This document shows, piece by piece, positions 1 to 9,100 of a stretch of DNA of 64,000 nucleotides. The position numbers and the translations under genes were made by a program. The DNA is from an uncultured Candidatus Melainabacteria bacterium (lineage in GTDB: Bacteria > Cyanobacteriota > Vampirovibrionia > Gastranaerophilales > Gastranaerophilaceae). A model generated the notes under the pieces. That model worked only from the letters and a program-made list of their open reading frames with translations. It was not told the DNA's origin and ran no database searches. The DNA is taken from NCBI GenBank assembly GCA_934718275.1, contig CAKUZD010000006.1, forward strand, positions 84,786 through 148,785, given 5' to 3'. The stretch's first letter is position 1. Each line of letters starts with the position of its first letter.

Positions 1-1
1 A

Positions 2-190
2 TTGAAACAGTTGTTAGCTACGTCTCAGGTTTCAAACATTGAGGGCGGAAAAACTGTTGTAAGAGCTGATACGGTTCATTTTACGAACAGGCTTTCAAAT
101 TCGTTGGAATTAATAAAACAGGCTCATAAAATAATTAATCCGGTCCCGGTTAATTACAAAAATGCTTGTTTGTCAGGTTGGGTAGAATAG
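2..190 (+). CDS. C-terminal fragment of an unrecognised protein
   Basis: The reading frame is open to the left window edge and closes with TAG, 13 bases before the YvcK-like gene, so this is most likely the last 62 residues or so of a longer gene cut by the window. The tail is rich in Asn, Lys and Val and ends in CLSGWVE. I see no motif that names a family, no membrane segment and no metal site. The short gap to the next start suggests co-transcription with it. The TTG at position 2 need not be the true start. Confidence 0.5.
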   Translation: MKQLLATSQVSNIEGGKTVVRADTVHFTNRLSNSLELIKQAHKIINPVPVNYKNACLSGWVE

Positions 191-203
191 AAGAAGGTAT
201 ATT

Positions 204-1559
204 GTGATAAAGAATTTCAGAAAAAATGTAAGATTGCCGGAAGATGTAATGTGGTTGATGCCGGGATTACAGGTAAAAAGATGGTTTGCACTTATATTTT
301 TAGGTGCTGTTTTGATGACTCTTGGGGTTTTGATTTTATTTGATATAAAACCGGTTTTTTATACAATGGAATTTATTAGAAAAATTGCGATGAACCTTTC
401 TACGGAATGGTTGGCTTTTGCATTTGTAATGGTTGGTGCCGGGGTATTTTTTAAAGGTTGGCAAAAAACGAACCTTTCAATGATTGACGGAATAAGTAAT
501 CATTCTTTGTTAGAAAATTTATATAGAAGGCGTAAATTAAATAGAGGGCCTAAGATTGTTGCTGTTGGCGGAGGTACAGGACTTTCTATGCTTTTGCGCG
601 GAATAAAAAATATTACGAATAATGTGACTGCTGTTGTTACTGTTGGTGATGATGGTGGAAGTTCAGGCAGATTGCGTGAGGAAATGGGGGTACTTCCTCC
701 GGGAGATATCAGAAACTGTATTGCTGCATTAGCTGATGATGAAGATTTGGTTACTAAATTGTTCCAATATAGATTTAAAACAGGTGAAGGGTTGGAAGGA
801 CATAGTTTTGGAAATTTGTTCTTGACTGCTTTATGTTCTATTACAGGTGATATGTTCAGAGCCGTGAAAGAATCATCAAATGTATTGTCTATTCGTGGTA
901 GGGTTTTACCTTCAACATTGGATGATATGAAACTTGTAGCTGAAATGGAAGATGGAAGAATTATTCACGGAGAATCAAACATTCCGGAGGCTCAGGGAAA
1001 AATAAAAAGATTATTTACCGATCCTCAAAATTGCAAGGCTTTACCTGATGTAATTGATGCAATTCGAGATGCCGAATTAATAATTTTAGGCCCTGGAAGT
1101 TTGTATACAAGTGTTACTCCGAATTTATTAATAAAAGAAATAGCTCATGAAATTGCAAAATCAAATGCTAAAAAGATTTATGTTTGCAATATTATGACTC
1201 AACCCGGAGAAACAGACGGTTATAGTGTAAGCGATCATATTAGTGCATTGATGGCTCATGCTGGTAGCAAGAGAATTATTGATGCTGTTCTTGTAAATGA
1301 TTTTATGCCGTCAAATTTAGCTCAAAAGTATCAGTTATCAGGCTCTTATCCTGTAAAAATAGATGTAGAAAATATTAAAAAGTTAGGTGTGTCTATTTTC
1401 TCAAGAAAATTGATTGAAGACAGCAAAGAAGGCTTGGTAAGGCATAGTTCTAATCGTGTTGCGAGAGCTATTTATTATTGGTTTAGAAAAACTCAAAAAG
1501 GTCAAAAGTTAAAGCTGTCTGACAAGTTAACATCAGAAAAACAAGGTTGTGCAGTATAA
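204..1559 (+). CDS. yvcK: YvcK/CofD-like family protein (gluconeogenesis factor type)
   Basis: This 451-aa protein has two predicted membrane segments near residues 26-48 and 68-84. A Rossmann-like YvcK/CofD domain follows, with the glycine-rich loop VGGGTGLSMLLRG from about residue 121 and the family signature VGDDGGSSGRLR at about 147-158. In Bacillus, YvcK proteins bind UDP-sugars and link carbon metabolism to cell-wall synthesis and morphology. The membrane-anchored N-terminus resembles cyanobacterial-type members rather than the soluble Bacillus form. The start is GTG, with AAGAAGGT upstream. The stop TAA shares its last A with the ATG of panB (TAATG), which indicates translational coupling. 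The family call is solid; the exact ligand is not shown by the sequence. Confidence 0.9.
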   Translation: MIKNFRKNVRLPEDVMWLMPGLQVKRWFALIFLGAVLMTLGVLILFDIKPVFYTMEFIRKIAMNLSTEWLAFAFVMVGAGVFFKGWQKTNLSMIDGISNHSLLENLYRRRKLNRGPKIVAVGGGTGLSMLLRGIKNITNNVTAVVTVGDDGGSSGRLREEMGVLPPGDIRNCIAALADDEDLVTKLFQYRFKTGEGLEGHSFGNLFLTALCSITGDMFRAVKESSNVLSIRGRVLPSTLDDMKLVAEMEDGRIIHGESNIPEAQGKIKRLFTDPQNCKALPDVIDAIRDAELIILGPGSLYTSVTPNLLIKEIAHEIAKSNAKKIYVCNIMTQPGETDGYSVSDHISALMAHAGSKRIIDAVLVNDFMPSNLAQKYQLSGSYPVKIDVENIKKLGVSIFSRKLIEDSKEGLVRHSSNRVARAIYYWFRKTQKGQKLKLSDKLTSEKQGCAV

Positions 1560-2359
1560 TGACAAAAAAAATTACAGTTAAATCAATTCAAAAATATAAA
1601 GAAGAAGGACAGAAGTTTTCTGTCCTTACTGCTTATGATTATTCAACAGCTAAATATATTGATGAAGCCGGTGTTGATATTGTATTGATTGGCGATAGTC
1701 TTGCTATGGTTGCACTTGGCTATGAAACAACTCATAGTGTTGGGGTTGAAGAAATGGCAATTTTTACAAAAGCTGTTGCTAGGGGAGTTTCTCATGCGAT
1801 GGTTGTGACGGATATGCCATTTTTAAGTTATCACACTGATATTTCAGCTGCGATTAAAAATTGTGGAAAAATGATTCAATTAGGGGCAAATGCTGTAAAA
1901 ATAGAAGGTTTTAGTGATTATATTCTAAGTGTAATTAAACGTTTGGTTGAGTCTGGAGTTCCTGTTATGGGGCATTTGGGTTTTACTCCTCAATTTTTAA
2001 ATACATTGGGAGGATATAAAATTCAAGGAAAAACTAAAGAAGCTGCTGAAGAAATTCTTAGACAGGCCAAAGAATTAGAAAGAGCAGGTGTTTTTTCAAT
2101 TGTTTTGGAGATGGTTCCTGAGGATACGGCGAAATATATAACAGAGAATTTGTCAGTTCCTACTATTGCTTGTGGAGCAGGTAAGTATTGTGATGCCCAA
2201 GTTCTTGTTTCAGACGATGTCTTTGGGAAATTTTCTGATTTCAAACCAAAATTTGCAAGAAAATATGGTGATATGAAAGAGTTAATTTATAATTGTGCAA
2301 AAAAATACAATGATGATGTAAAAAATGGGCGTTTCCCATCTGAAGAAGAAGTTTTTTAG
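1559..2359 (+). CDS. panB: 3-methyl-2-oxobutanoate hydroxymethyltransferase (PanB)
   Basis: PanB transfers a hydroxymethyl group from 5,10-methylene-THF to 2-oxoisovalerate to give ketopantoate, the first step towards pantothenate and CoA. The 266-aa length is normal for the family. The signatures LTAYDYSTAKYIDEAG, IGDSLAMVALGY, VTDMPF and the Glu/Lys active-site region (NAVKIEG) are visible. The ATG overlapping the yvcK stop was chosen; an in-frame TTG 12 bases upstream lies inside yvcK. panC follows about 57 bases later, so these two consecutive pantoate-branch genes form one unit. No panD or panE is seen in the window. Confidence 0.96.
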   Translation: MTKKITVKSIQKYKEEGQKFSVLTAYDYSTAKYIDEAGVDIVLIGDSLAMVALGYETTHSVGVEEMAIFTKAVARGVSHAMVVTDMPFLSYHTDISAAIKNCGKMIQLGANAVKIEGFSDYILSVIKRLVESGVPVMGHLGFTPQFLNTLGGYKIQGKTKEAAEEILRQAKELERAGVFSIVLEMVPEDTAKYITENLSVPTIACGAGKYCDAQVLVSDDVFGKFSDFKPKFARKYGDMKELIYNCAKKYNDDVKNGRFPSEEEVF

Positions 2360-2387
2360 ACGTAAAATTGTAAAAAAAAATTTGTGC

Positions 2388-2394
2388 TATAATT
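2388..2394 (+). promoter_or_regulatory. extended -10 promoter upstream of panC
   Basis: The intergenic sequence contains TGCTATAAT, an extended -10 box (TGnTATAAT), about 22 bases before the panC ATG. It would start transcription near 2401 and give a very short leader that just includes AGAGAG as ribosome-binding site. panC may therefore be transcribed on its own as well as from upstream. Confidence 0.5.
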
Positions 2395-2416
2395 TTTTTG
2401 AAAGAGAGTGAAAAAC

Positions 2417-3274
2417 ATGTTAGTTCATACAATAGCTGAAGTTAGAGAAAAGATTAGAGAATGGAAAAAACAAGGTTTAACAATTGGGCTTGTTCCAACA
2501 ATGGGTGCTCTGCATAATGGACATTTAAGCCTTATTAAAAAAAGTGTTGAAAAATGTGATAAAACCGTTGTGTCAGTGTTTGTTAATCCGATACAGTTTT
2601 GCCCCGGAGAAGATTTAGATAAATATCCTAGAACTCTTGATGCTGATAAAGAATTATGTGAAAAAGCCGGAGTTGATATTGTGTTTGCTCCGTCTCCTAA
2701 AGAAATGTATGGAGAAGGACATATAATGTCTAATGATTTTTTAACATACGTAATTCCTCCTTTTTTCTATGTTAATAAATTGTGTGGAAAATCAAGAGTA
2801 GGCCATTTTGACGGAGTTTGTACCGTTGTAAATAAATTATTTAATATTGCTCAACCTGATTACGCGTTTTTTGGGGAAAAAGATAGACAACAGTTAATAA
2901 TTTTGAAAAAAATGGTTAAAGATTTGAATATTCCTGTTCATATTGTGCCTTGTCCGATTGTTCGAGAAGAAAGCGGTTTGGCTTTATCTTCAAGGAATAA
3001 ATATTTGTCTGCGGAAGATAAAGAAAATGCTCTTGCATTAAGTAAAATTTTGTTTAATATTAATGCTTGTTATAAAAAAGGTATTACAGATGTAAAAGCT
3101 TTGACCGAAACAGCATATTCGTTTTTAAATGAAAATCATTCTCTTGAATATTTAGAGTTCAGAGATGCTGATGATTTAGAAGAAAAACAAGTTGCAGATA
3201 ACAATACAATTGTATTTATTGCTGTAAAAATTGGAAATGTAAGATTGATAGATAATATTGCGTTAGGAAATTAA
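2417..3274 (+). CDS. panC: pantoate--beta-alanine ligase (PanC)
   Basis: PanC condenses pantoate with beta-alanine using ATP to make pantothenate. The sequence shows the adenylate-forming HIGH-like motif TMGALHNGHLSLI, the SVFVNPIQF segment, the FGEKDRQQ loop and the KMSKS-like region RNKYLS, all typical of the family. The chosen ATG gives 285 aa and sits 8 bases after AGAGAG; an in-frame GTG at 2408 is possible but overlaps that ribosome-binding site. The stop shares a base with the start of the next gene, suggesting coupling. Confidence 0.95.
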   Translation: MLVHTIAEVREKIREWKKQGLTIGLVPTMGALHNGHLSLIKKSVEKCDKTVVSVFVNPIQFCPGEDLDKYPRTLDADKELCEKAGVDIVFAPSPKEMYGEGHIMSNDFLTYVIPPFFYVNKLCGKSRVGHFDGVCTVVNKLFNIAQPDYAFFGEKDRQQLIILKKMVKDLNIPVHIVPCPIVREESGLALSSRNKYLSAEDKENALALSKILFNINACYKKGITDVKALTETAYSFLNENHSLEYLEFRDADDLEEKQVADNNTIVFIAVKIGNVRLIDNIALGN

Positions 3275-4197
3275 TGATTGGATTTTATAAATTAATATCA
3301 AAAATAATTAAGGGTATAATTAACCTGTTGTTTGTTGTGCAGATAGTGCTTATGGTTTTAGTTTTTCTGACTGCAACATATTGGTTCTTTAGTCTTATTA
3401 ATGTAGGTGCATTTGATTTTGCTAAGCCTATCGCAGATATGGTAACAGAGTTTATGCATTTGTTCTATAAACAAGATGTTGAACTTGGCGGTGTATTTAT
3501 TGACGGCACTCTTTTATTATTTGATTTACTTGCAATTATTGTTGTATTTTGTATTGCAAAATCAAAATATTATTTTCATAGAATGATAGATTCTTTAAAT
3601 ATAGCAATTAACGGATGTCAGGAAAAGAAGGAAGAAAAATTCAATAAATCACTTCAAAAAGAAGTAGAAAAGAATATAAGAAAAAGCAATAATGTTGCAG
3701 TATTAGTTCAGTTAAAAGCTAAAAATATGATGGTTGACAGTTGTTGGGGCGGAGATGCAGTTGAAGGTGTTAAAGAAAAAGAGGATGAAGCTTTTAAGAC
3801 TTTTTATGCATCAATAAAAAACGTTGAAGGTTGTAAGTTCGCAAAAACCGGAGACAAAATGCTTATAATGTTAGATAATTTTGATAATATTGATAATCTT
3901 TTGAATTATATTGATTTGTCTGTTAATAGAATTCGAATTAATATGAAGAAAAAAAGATGGCTTTTGACTAGTTATATCGCTGTTGATGTATATGATGAAA
4001 ATATCAGTTTTAAGGCAGATGTTTATCCGTTATTGGAAAAACTCTTGACTTTGCATATTCAAAATGAAGCCGTTTGCTTGAGTAACTTCTGTATGAGGTA
4101 TGAATTACATCTGGAACCAATGTATACACCTTTTTTGCGTGGCTCATACAATATAAATGATCAATGTGATGTATGGTCATTGATTAAGAAAGTTTAA
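3274..4197 (+). CDS. hypothetical membrane protein
   Basis: The 307-aa product starts with a hydrophobic helix (about residues 12-40), has a loop, then a second helix (about 78-97, DLLAIIVVFCIAKSKYYF). A charged, Lys/Glu-rich cytoplasmic domain of about 200 residues follows, which could include a coiled coil near residues 112-135. I do not recognise the family. The start overlaps the panC stop by one base (TAATG), so it is translationally coupled to the pantothenate genes, although that does not prove a metabolic role. Confidence 0.75.
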   Translation: MIGFYKLISKIIKGIINLLFVVQIVLMVLVFLTATYWFFSLINVGAFDFAKPIADMVTEFMHLFYKQDVELGGVFIDGTLLLFDLLAIIVVFCIAKSKYYFHRMIDSLNIAINGCQEKKEEKFNKSLQKEVEKNIRKSNNVAVLVQLKAKNMMVDSCWGGDAVEGVKEKEDEAFKTFYASIKNVEGCKFAKTGDKMLIMLDNFDNIDNLLNYIDLSVNRIRINMKKKRWLLTSYIAVDVYDENISFKADVYPLLEKLLTLHIQNEAVCLSNFCMRYELHLEPMYTPFLRGSYNINDQCDVWSLIKKV

Positions 4198-4240
4198 CGT
4201 TCCTATTGATTTTTTATAATTTTTAATATACTATTGTCGT

Positions 4241-4305
4241 ATACCGCAGACAGTTAGCGGAAGTCTTTTGAAGCTTCCTTAATAAATCAGCTAACCGAGG
4301 TGAAC
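4241..4305 (+). ncRNA. ribosomal protein L10 leader (autoregulatory mRNA element)
   Basis: The leader of rplJ contains ACCGCAGACAGTTAGC, then CTTCCTTAATAAATCAGC and GCTAACCGAGGTG. These are the conserved blocks of the L10 leader RNA, in which L10 in complex with L7/L12 binds and represses its own operon. GTTAGC (4252-4257) pairs with GCTAAC (4290-4295) to close the element, and a second small hairpin (GGAAG/CTTCC) lies inside. It is about 145 bases before the rplJ ATG. A -10-like TATACT at 4227-4232 would place the transcript start just before it. Confidence 0.85.
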
Positions 4306-4449
4306 AGTCGAAATATATTATAGATTTGTTAACCTATGTGATTTTGCGGTCCAATATTGGAAAAGCAAAGTCTTTTTTAGTATTTGGGTGAAATCGGTCG
4401 ATAACAGATTGTTAAATCAATCAAGTAATACAAACAAAAGGAGCTAATC

Positions 4450-4971
4450 ATGGCAACAAAAGCTTTTAAATCTGAAAAAATAGATGCTATAAAAGCAAAA
4501 GCAGAAAAAGCCCAAGTAGCTATTTTGACTGAGTATAAAGGTTACACAGTAGAAGAAATCACTAACTTGAGAAGAAATATTCAAAAAGATGGTGGCGATT
4601 ACATGGTAACAAAAAATACTTTGGCTAAAATCGCTTTGAAGGGTACTGATTTTGAAGTACTTGCTGATTCTCTAACAGGACCTGTAGCTATTGCTTTCGG
4701 TTTTGAAGATCAAGTAAGTCCTGCAAAAGCAGTTGCAAAATTTATTAAAGATACCAAAAAAGGTGCTATCTTAGGTGGTGCATTGGATGGAAACCTATTG
4801 TCAGCTAAAGAAGCTGAAGCATTGGCAAAAATGCCTTCAAAAGAAGAACTTCTTGCGAAAATTCTTGGTTCTATCAACTCACCAGCTTCAGGTATTGTTG
4901 GATCTATCAACGCAGTTATGGCTCAACTTACAAGAGCTATGGCAGCAGTCAGAGATCAAAAATCAGCTTAA
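4450..4971 (+). CDS. rplJ: 50S ribosomal protein L10
   Basis: L10 anchors the L7/L12 dimers on the ribosomal stalk and recruits translation factors. The 173-aa protein matches the family in length. It carries the N-terminal rRNA-binding region (ILTEYKGYTVEEITNLRR, VTKNTLAKIAL, LTGPVAIAF) and the C-terminal helix that binds L12 dimers (INAVMAQLTRAMAAVRDQ). AAAGGAG precedes the ATG. It is followed after about 60 bases by rplL, and the L10 leader upstream indicates feedback control. The usual upstream partners rplK-rplA lie about 9 kb further on instead of adjacent. Confidence 0.98.
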   Translation: MATKAFKSEKIDAIKAKAEKAQVAILTEYKGYTVEEITNLRRNIQKDGGDYMVTKNTLAKIALKGTDFEVLADSLTGPVAIAFGFEDQVSPAKAVAKFIKDTKKGAILGGALDGNLLSAKEAEALAKMPSKEELLAKILGSINSPASGIVGSINAVMAQLTRAMAAVRDQKSA

Positions 4972-5032
4972 ATTTTGCAGTAATTTAACACATTAGTGAA
5001 AACTTAAACAAAAAAACAAAAGGAGAAAAATA

Positions 5033-5404
5033 ATGAGTAACGTAGAAACAATTTTAGAATCAATTGAAAAATTAACTTTGTTAGAAGCAGCTGAATTAGT
5101 AAAAGCTATGGAAGAAAAATTCGGCGTATCTGCAGCAGCTCCTGTAGCAGTAGCAGCAGCTCCTGTAGCTGGTGAAGCAGCAGCTGAAGAAGCTTCTGAA
5201 GTAAACGTAATTTTGGCATCAGCTGGTGCTAACAAAATTGCTGTATTGAAAGAAGTTAGAGCTATCACAGGTCTTGGCTTGAAAGAAGCTAAAGATTTAG
5301 TTGATGGTGCTCCTAAAGCTGTTAAAGAAGGCATCAAAAAAGAAGATGCTGAAGCTATCAAAAAACAACTTGAAGCAGCTGGTGCAACTGTTGAAATTAA
5401 GTAG
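5033..5404 (+). CDS. rplL: 50S ribosomal protein L7/L12
   Basis: This 123-aa acidic stalk protein has the N-terminal dimerisation helices, an Ala/Pro-rich hinge (AAAPVAVAAAPVAGEAA), and the conserved C-terminal domain with KIAVLKEVRAITGLGLKEAK and the closing GATVEIK. It interacts with EF-Tu, EF-G and IF2 on the ribosome. AAAGGAG lies 9 bases before the ATG. It is the last gene of the rplJ operon and is followed by a strong intrinsic terminator. Confidence 0.98.
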   Translation: MSNVETILESIEKLTLLEAAELVKAMEEKFGVSAAAPVAVAAAPVAGEAAAEEASEVNVILASAGANKIAVLKEVRAITGLGLKEAKDLVDGAPKAVKEGIKKEDAEAIKKQLEAAGATVEIK

Positions 5405-5424
5405 TCAATTGATTATGATTTTTG

Positions 5425-5459
5425 AAAAAGGACTTCCTATTTTAGGAAGTCCTTTTTTG
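5425..5459 (+). terminator. intrinsic terminator of rplJ-rplL
   Basis: AAAGGACTTCCTA and TAGGAAGTCCTTT form a near-perfect stem around a short loop, followed by a T run. It lies about 20 bases after the rplL stop. The A run on its 5' side may let it work in the opposite direction too, for the minus-strand genes that end at 5510. Confidence 0.92.
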
Positions 5460-5509
5460 TTGAAAATGGATAGCAATACTTGCAGTATAAGAGTATGATG
5501 GGGGTTAGG

Positions 5510-6151
5510 TTATAGACAAATTTTTTTATATTCACAAAAATCGCATATTTTTTGATGTGTAATTTCTTCAGGGAATTGTTTTTTTTCTATATTTGAACAA
5601 ACTGTTGTTATTGCTTTTTCATATTCTTTTTTTCTTTCTTGCGTAAAATTAATTATATAATTTTGGTTGTTCTTCAAATCTATGTAGACAAATTTAATAT
5701 TGTCTTGAGGTTTTACAAAGGGCGCACCAGATAGACAAAGCAGATATACCATGGTTTGATAATCTGTTTCCGGATTTTGGGGGATTGAGCCGGTTTTGTA
5801 ATCCAAAATATATAAATTATCGTCTTTCATTACTATTGCGTCTAATCTTCCGCCAATCCAAAAGTCTCCTATTTTGCAAGATAAATTGTATTCTGAATTG
5901 ATGTATTTCATATTAAAAAATTCATTGTTTTTTAAGTTGTACCAAGCCTTTTGTTCGTTTTCATTAAGAGTTGGTTCAAATTTTGAAATTTCGTATCCTT
6001 TAAGATAGTAATTTGCAAGAGCATGAACTTTTTTACCTTTTTCAAAAAAGCTTGCTTTTTGCGGCAAGGAAATTTTATCTATATATTTAAATTTGTATTT
6101 AAGAGGACAACTTTTAAAGGTTTTTAACATGTTGGGTGAATAATTAGTCAT
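5510..6151 (-). CDS. PD-(D/E)XK nuclease of the RecB/AddB/Cas4 type with Fe-S cysteines
   Basis: The 213-aa protein is a free-standing RecB-family exonuclease domain. It shows His43 in KKVHALANYY, Asp104 in GRLDAIV, and Asp117/Lys119 in ILDYKTG, the D-(D/E)XK catalytic set. Cys15 together with Cys203, Cys206 and Cys212 (CDFCEYKKIC) fits the 4Fe-4S staple known from AddB and Cas4. The ATG overlaps the end of the upstream helicase gene by 8 bases and uses CGGAGGAAT inside that gene as ribosome-binding site, so the two products are probably made together. I infer it is the nuclease arm of an AddAB-like break-repair complex. There are no cas genes nearby, so a Cas4 role is unlikely. Confidence 0.85.
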   Translation of the reverse strand: MTNYSPNMLKTFKSCPLKYKFKYIDKISLPQKASFFEKGKKVHALANYYLKGYEISKFEPTLNENEQKAWYNLKNNEFFNMKYINSEYNLSCKIGDFWIGGRLDAIVMKDDNLYILDYKTGSIPQNPETDYQTMVYLLCLSGAPFVKPQDNIKFVYIDLKNNQNYIINFTQERKKEYEKAITTVCSNIEKKQFPEEITHQKICDFCEYKKICL

Positions 6152-9100
6152 TAAATTCCTCCGTATTTGTCAAAAGTTCTGTAAAAATCAAATTAGGTTC
6201 TTGGTCTACAATTTTTTCGAATGATTTAATTTTTCTGCTTGTTGAAAAATATAAGTGTTTTTTTGCACGTGTTATTGCTACATATAGAAGTCTCAAATTC
6301 TCAGAAACAAGTTCTTGTTTCATATCAAATTCAGTTTTAGGTTTATATTTTGGGTTAAGGCGTTTTAGATTTTCCATAAAACAAGCATTTTTAAGTTTAA
6401 TTTGCTCAAAATCAAAAGTAAGAGATTTTTCAGATAATTCCGGAATAAAAACATAGTCAAATTCATCTCCTTTGGATTTATGTAAAGTCATAACTTGAAC
6501 TTTTCCTGCAAAAAATTCTGTGTTACTTTCGTCTTCTTCCGAGAAAAATTTAAATCCGCTTAATGATGGTTTTTTTGCGAGTTCTCCTAAACGCTCTAGT
6601 AATACGGAAAAATCCTTGTAATTCAGACTTAAACGTTTAATAAGTGTTGATATTAGGTAGACATTTGATTTTTCTATTTCAGAAGAAAAATAATGTAGGC
6701 CTATTTTTATGGCAAGTTCTTCCGGAGCAAGATGTGGAAAAGAATTCCAATAGTTTAAATCCCAATAAAATTGAGCAAGGTGTATGTTTTCAATATTGTC
6801 GCAATTGATTTGAATAAAAGGGTTTTCGTACTTTCGGATTTCAAGGCCGAGACGTGGCTTATAAAATCCCATTTCTGCTAAAATTTCATAATTGTTGGCT
6901 ATTATGTTGTTGTCAAATGGGTTTAAAATTATTTGCATGATTGCATAAATAGTTCTAAAAATTGATTTTTGTTCTAAACATTCACTCCTTGTAATGCTTT
7001 TTAATCCGCTATTATTAACAAAATTAATCCATTGAGCAACTTGGAAATTACTTCTTAAAAGTATTCCGATTGTGCATTTTGGTTCTTTTTTTAAAGCTTG
7101 CTTGATTTCTTTAAGAATATAATTACGTTCTTCTAACGGTTTTTCAAAGATATTGGAGTGAATTGCGTTTTCAGAAACAGGATTTCTGCCTTCTACCGGT
7201 TGCATAAATATTTTAAAAAATGCTCTTTGGGTTTCGTTTTTTGTTGCTGCCCATTTGATTAAATTATTTGCAAGTGTCCAAACATCTTTTGTACATCTTT
7301 GAGAGCAATTCATACTAACATTGTTACTATTTTGTATAAATTGTCTAAATCCATCAACATCTGCATTTGAAAAAGTTGTTGTAATTGCTTGGTTAATATC
7401 TCCACACCTGATTAAATTACCATATTTTGCACTTAATAGATTTATTAATCTCTGTTGAATGGAAGAAGAATCTTGGGCTTCGTCTTCTATGATATATTGG
7501 CAAATATTTTGATAATATTTTCTGATATCTTCATTTTCTTCTAATAGTTTTACTGAAGAAATTAACATGTCATCATAATCTATTAAATTATTTTCTTTTA
7601 ATATGTTTTGGTAGTAATCAAAAAATGTTTTAAATTTTTCTAATTTTGTATCGGAGGACATAAGTGGTGAGTCAAAATTCCCATCGCCGATTTTGAATAC
7701 AGAAATACCTCTGTCAAAATCTTCAGATTCGTTTTTTTTGAGTTTTAATTTTGTTGAGATTTCTCGAACAATTCTTGAACGTTGACTGTCATCACAAATT
7801 TCAAAATCAGAAGAAAGTCCTAATCTTTCATAGTTTCCGTTTTCTTTAAGAATTCGAAGTGCAAGTCCGTGAATGGTGCTGATATTTGGAAGTTGAGCCG
7901 AATTTTGTCTCACAGTTTTAATTCTGTCACGGAAATTTCTTGCCGCAGATTCCATATATGTCATTACAAAAATATTTTCGGGAGAAATTCCCATATCTAA
8001 AAGTTTGATTATTAATGCAAGAAGAATAGTTGTTTTTCCGGCTCCGGGAACTGCAGAAATTGCCATTTCCCCTTGTTTGTATTCAAGAACAGGTTCTTGG
8101 TCTTTTCTAGGTATAATTTTGAAAGAATTAGTGTTTTCTAGTTTATTTTCTGTATTGCTTTTTATTTTAATAAAATCTTCAATTCCACCGAAATTTTCAA
8201 TCCCGTTTCCGTCAAAAAGGCTAGAGTACGTATATATATGTTCAGTTGCGCAAAGAGTTAATTTTCTTAAAATTTTGGCAGTTTTTTCTTTTGATAACTC
8301 AATATTGTCATTAATCGTAAATTCGTCTTTAGCCCATCCTCTTTGAAAAACCCAAGCATTATATAATGGACCTGTGTCACTTTTTATCCATTCGTTATTC
8401 GATATATCTAACCATAATTGATATTTAGTTTTAATTTGATTATCAATGATTTTTTGTGGAGTTGATATTATTAAATCATTTTGAGATATCTCTAAAGAAG
8501 AATATGGATTTTCTGCAATAATGGAATTTTCAATTTGAGTAATAATTTCTTCTTGTTTTGAGGCAAAATTATCTCCAAAAACGTTTTCAAAATCTTGTAA
8601 CTGCTTTACAAAAAAGTTCAATTTATTCAATTCAACGGGATTAATGTACTGTATTTGAGCGAGTTCATTGAATATATCACAAACTTTTTCAGATAATTTG
8701 GTGGAATTATTTTCTTCTAATTTTTTTATTACATTGAGGAAGTTTTGATATTTTTCGGAATATTCGCTCAATGGAAATTCGTGTTCAGGGAATTTACCTG
8801 TTGCAAAAAAGTTTTCAAAAATGTTTTTACAATATTTAATGGGAATTCCTAAAAATTCAGACAAAACAACTCGTAAATCAAATTCTAGAATTTGCATGTT
8901 TGTGTTTAGTTTGAGAATTGTAAGGATAGATTTTACAAAACGGTTTTGGATTAATTTTTCGCTACCGGAAAGAAATATTAAATTGCAGTGAAAGCTCTCT
9001 CTTAAAGAAAATTTAAGCATGTCATCAATTACAGGTGTAATAATTGAAATTTCGTTAGGAGCTACATTTTTTGCCAAAAGAGCAGATATTTGTTTTATTG

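Noticed and set aside
5301..5498. 65-aa ORF overlapping the end of rplL
   Set aside because: It is an alternative frame of rplL that reads through the terminator hairpin.
5510..6151. Cas4 assignment for the nuclease
   Set aside because: The Fe-S/PD-(D/E)XK layout is shared by AddB-type nucleases and the gene overlaps a UvrD-like helicase gene; nothing CRISPR-related is nearby.
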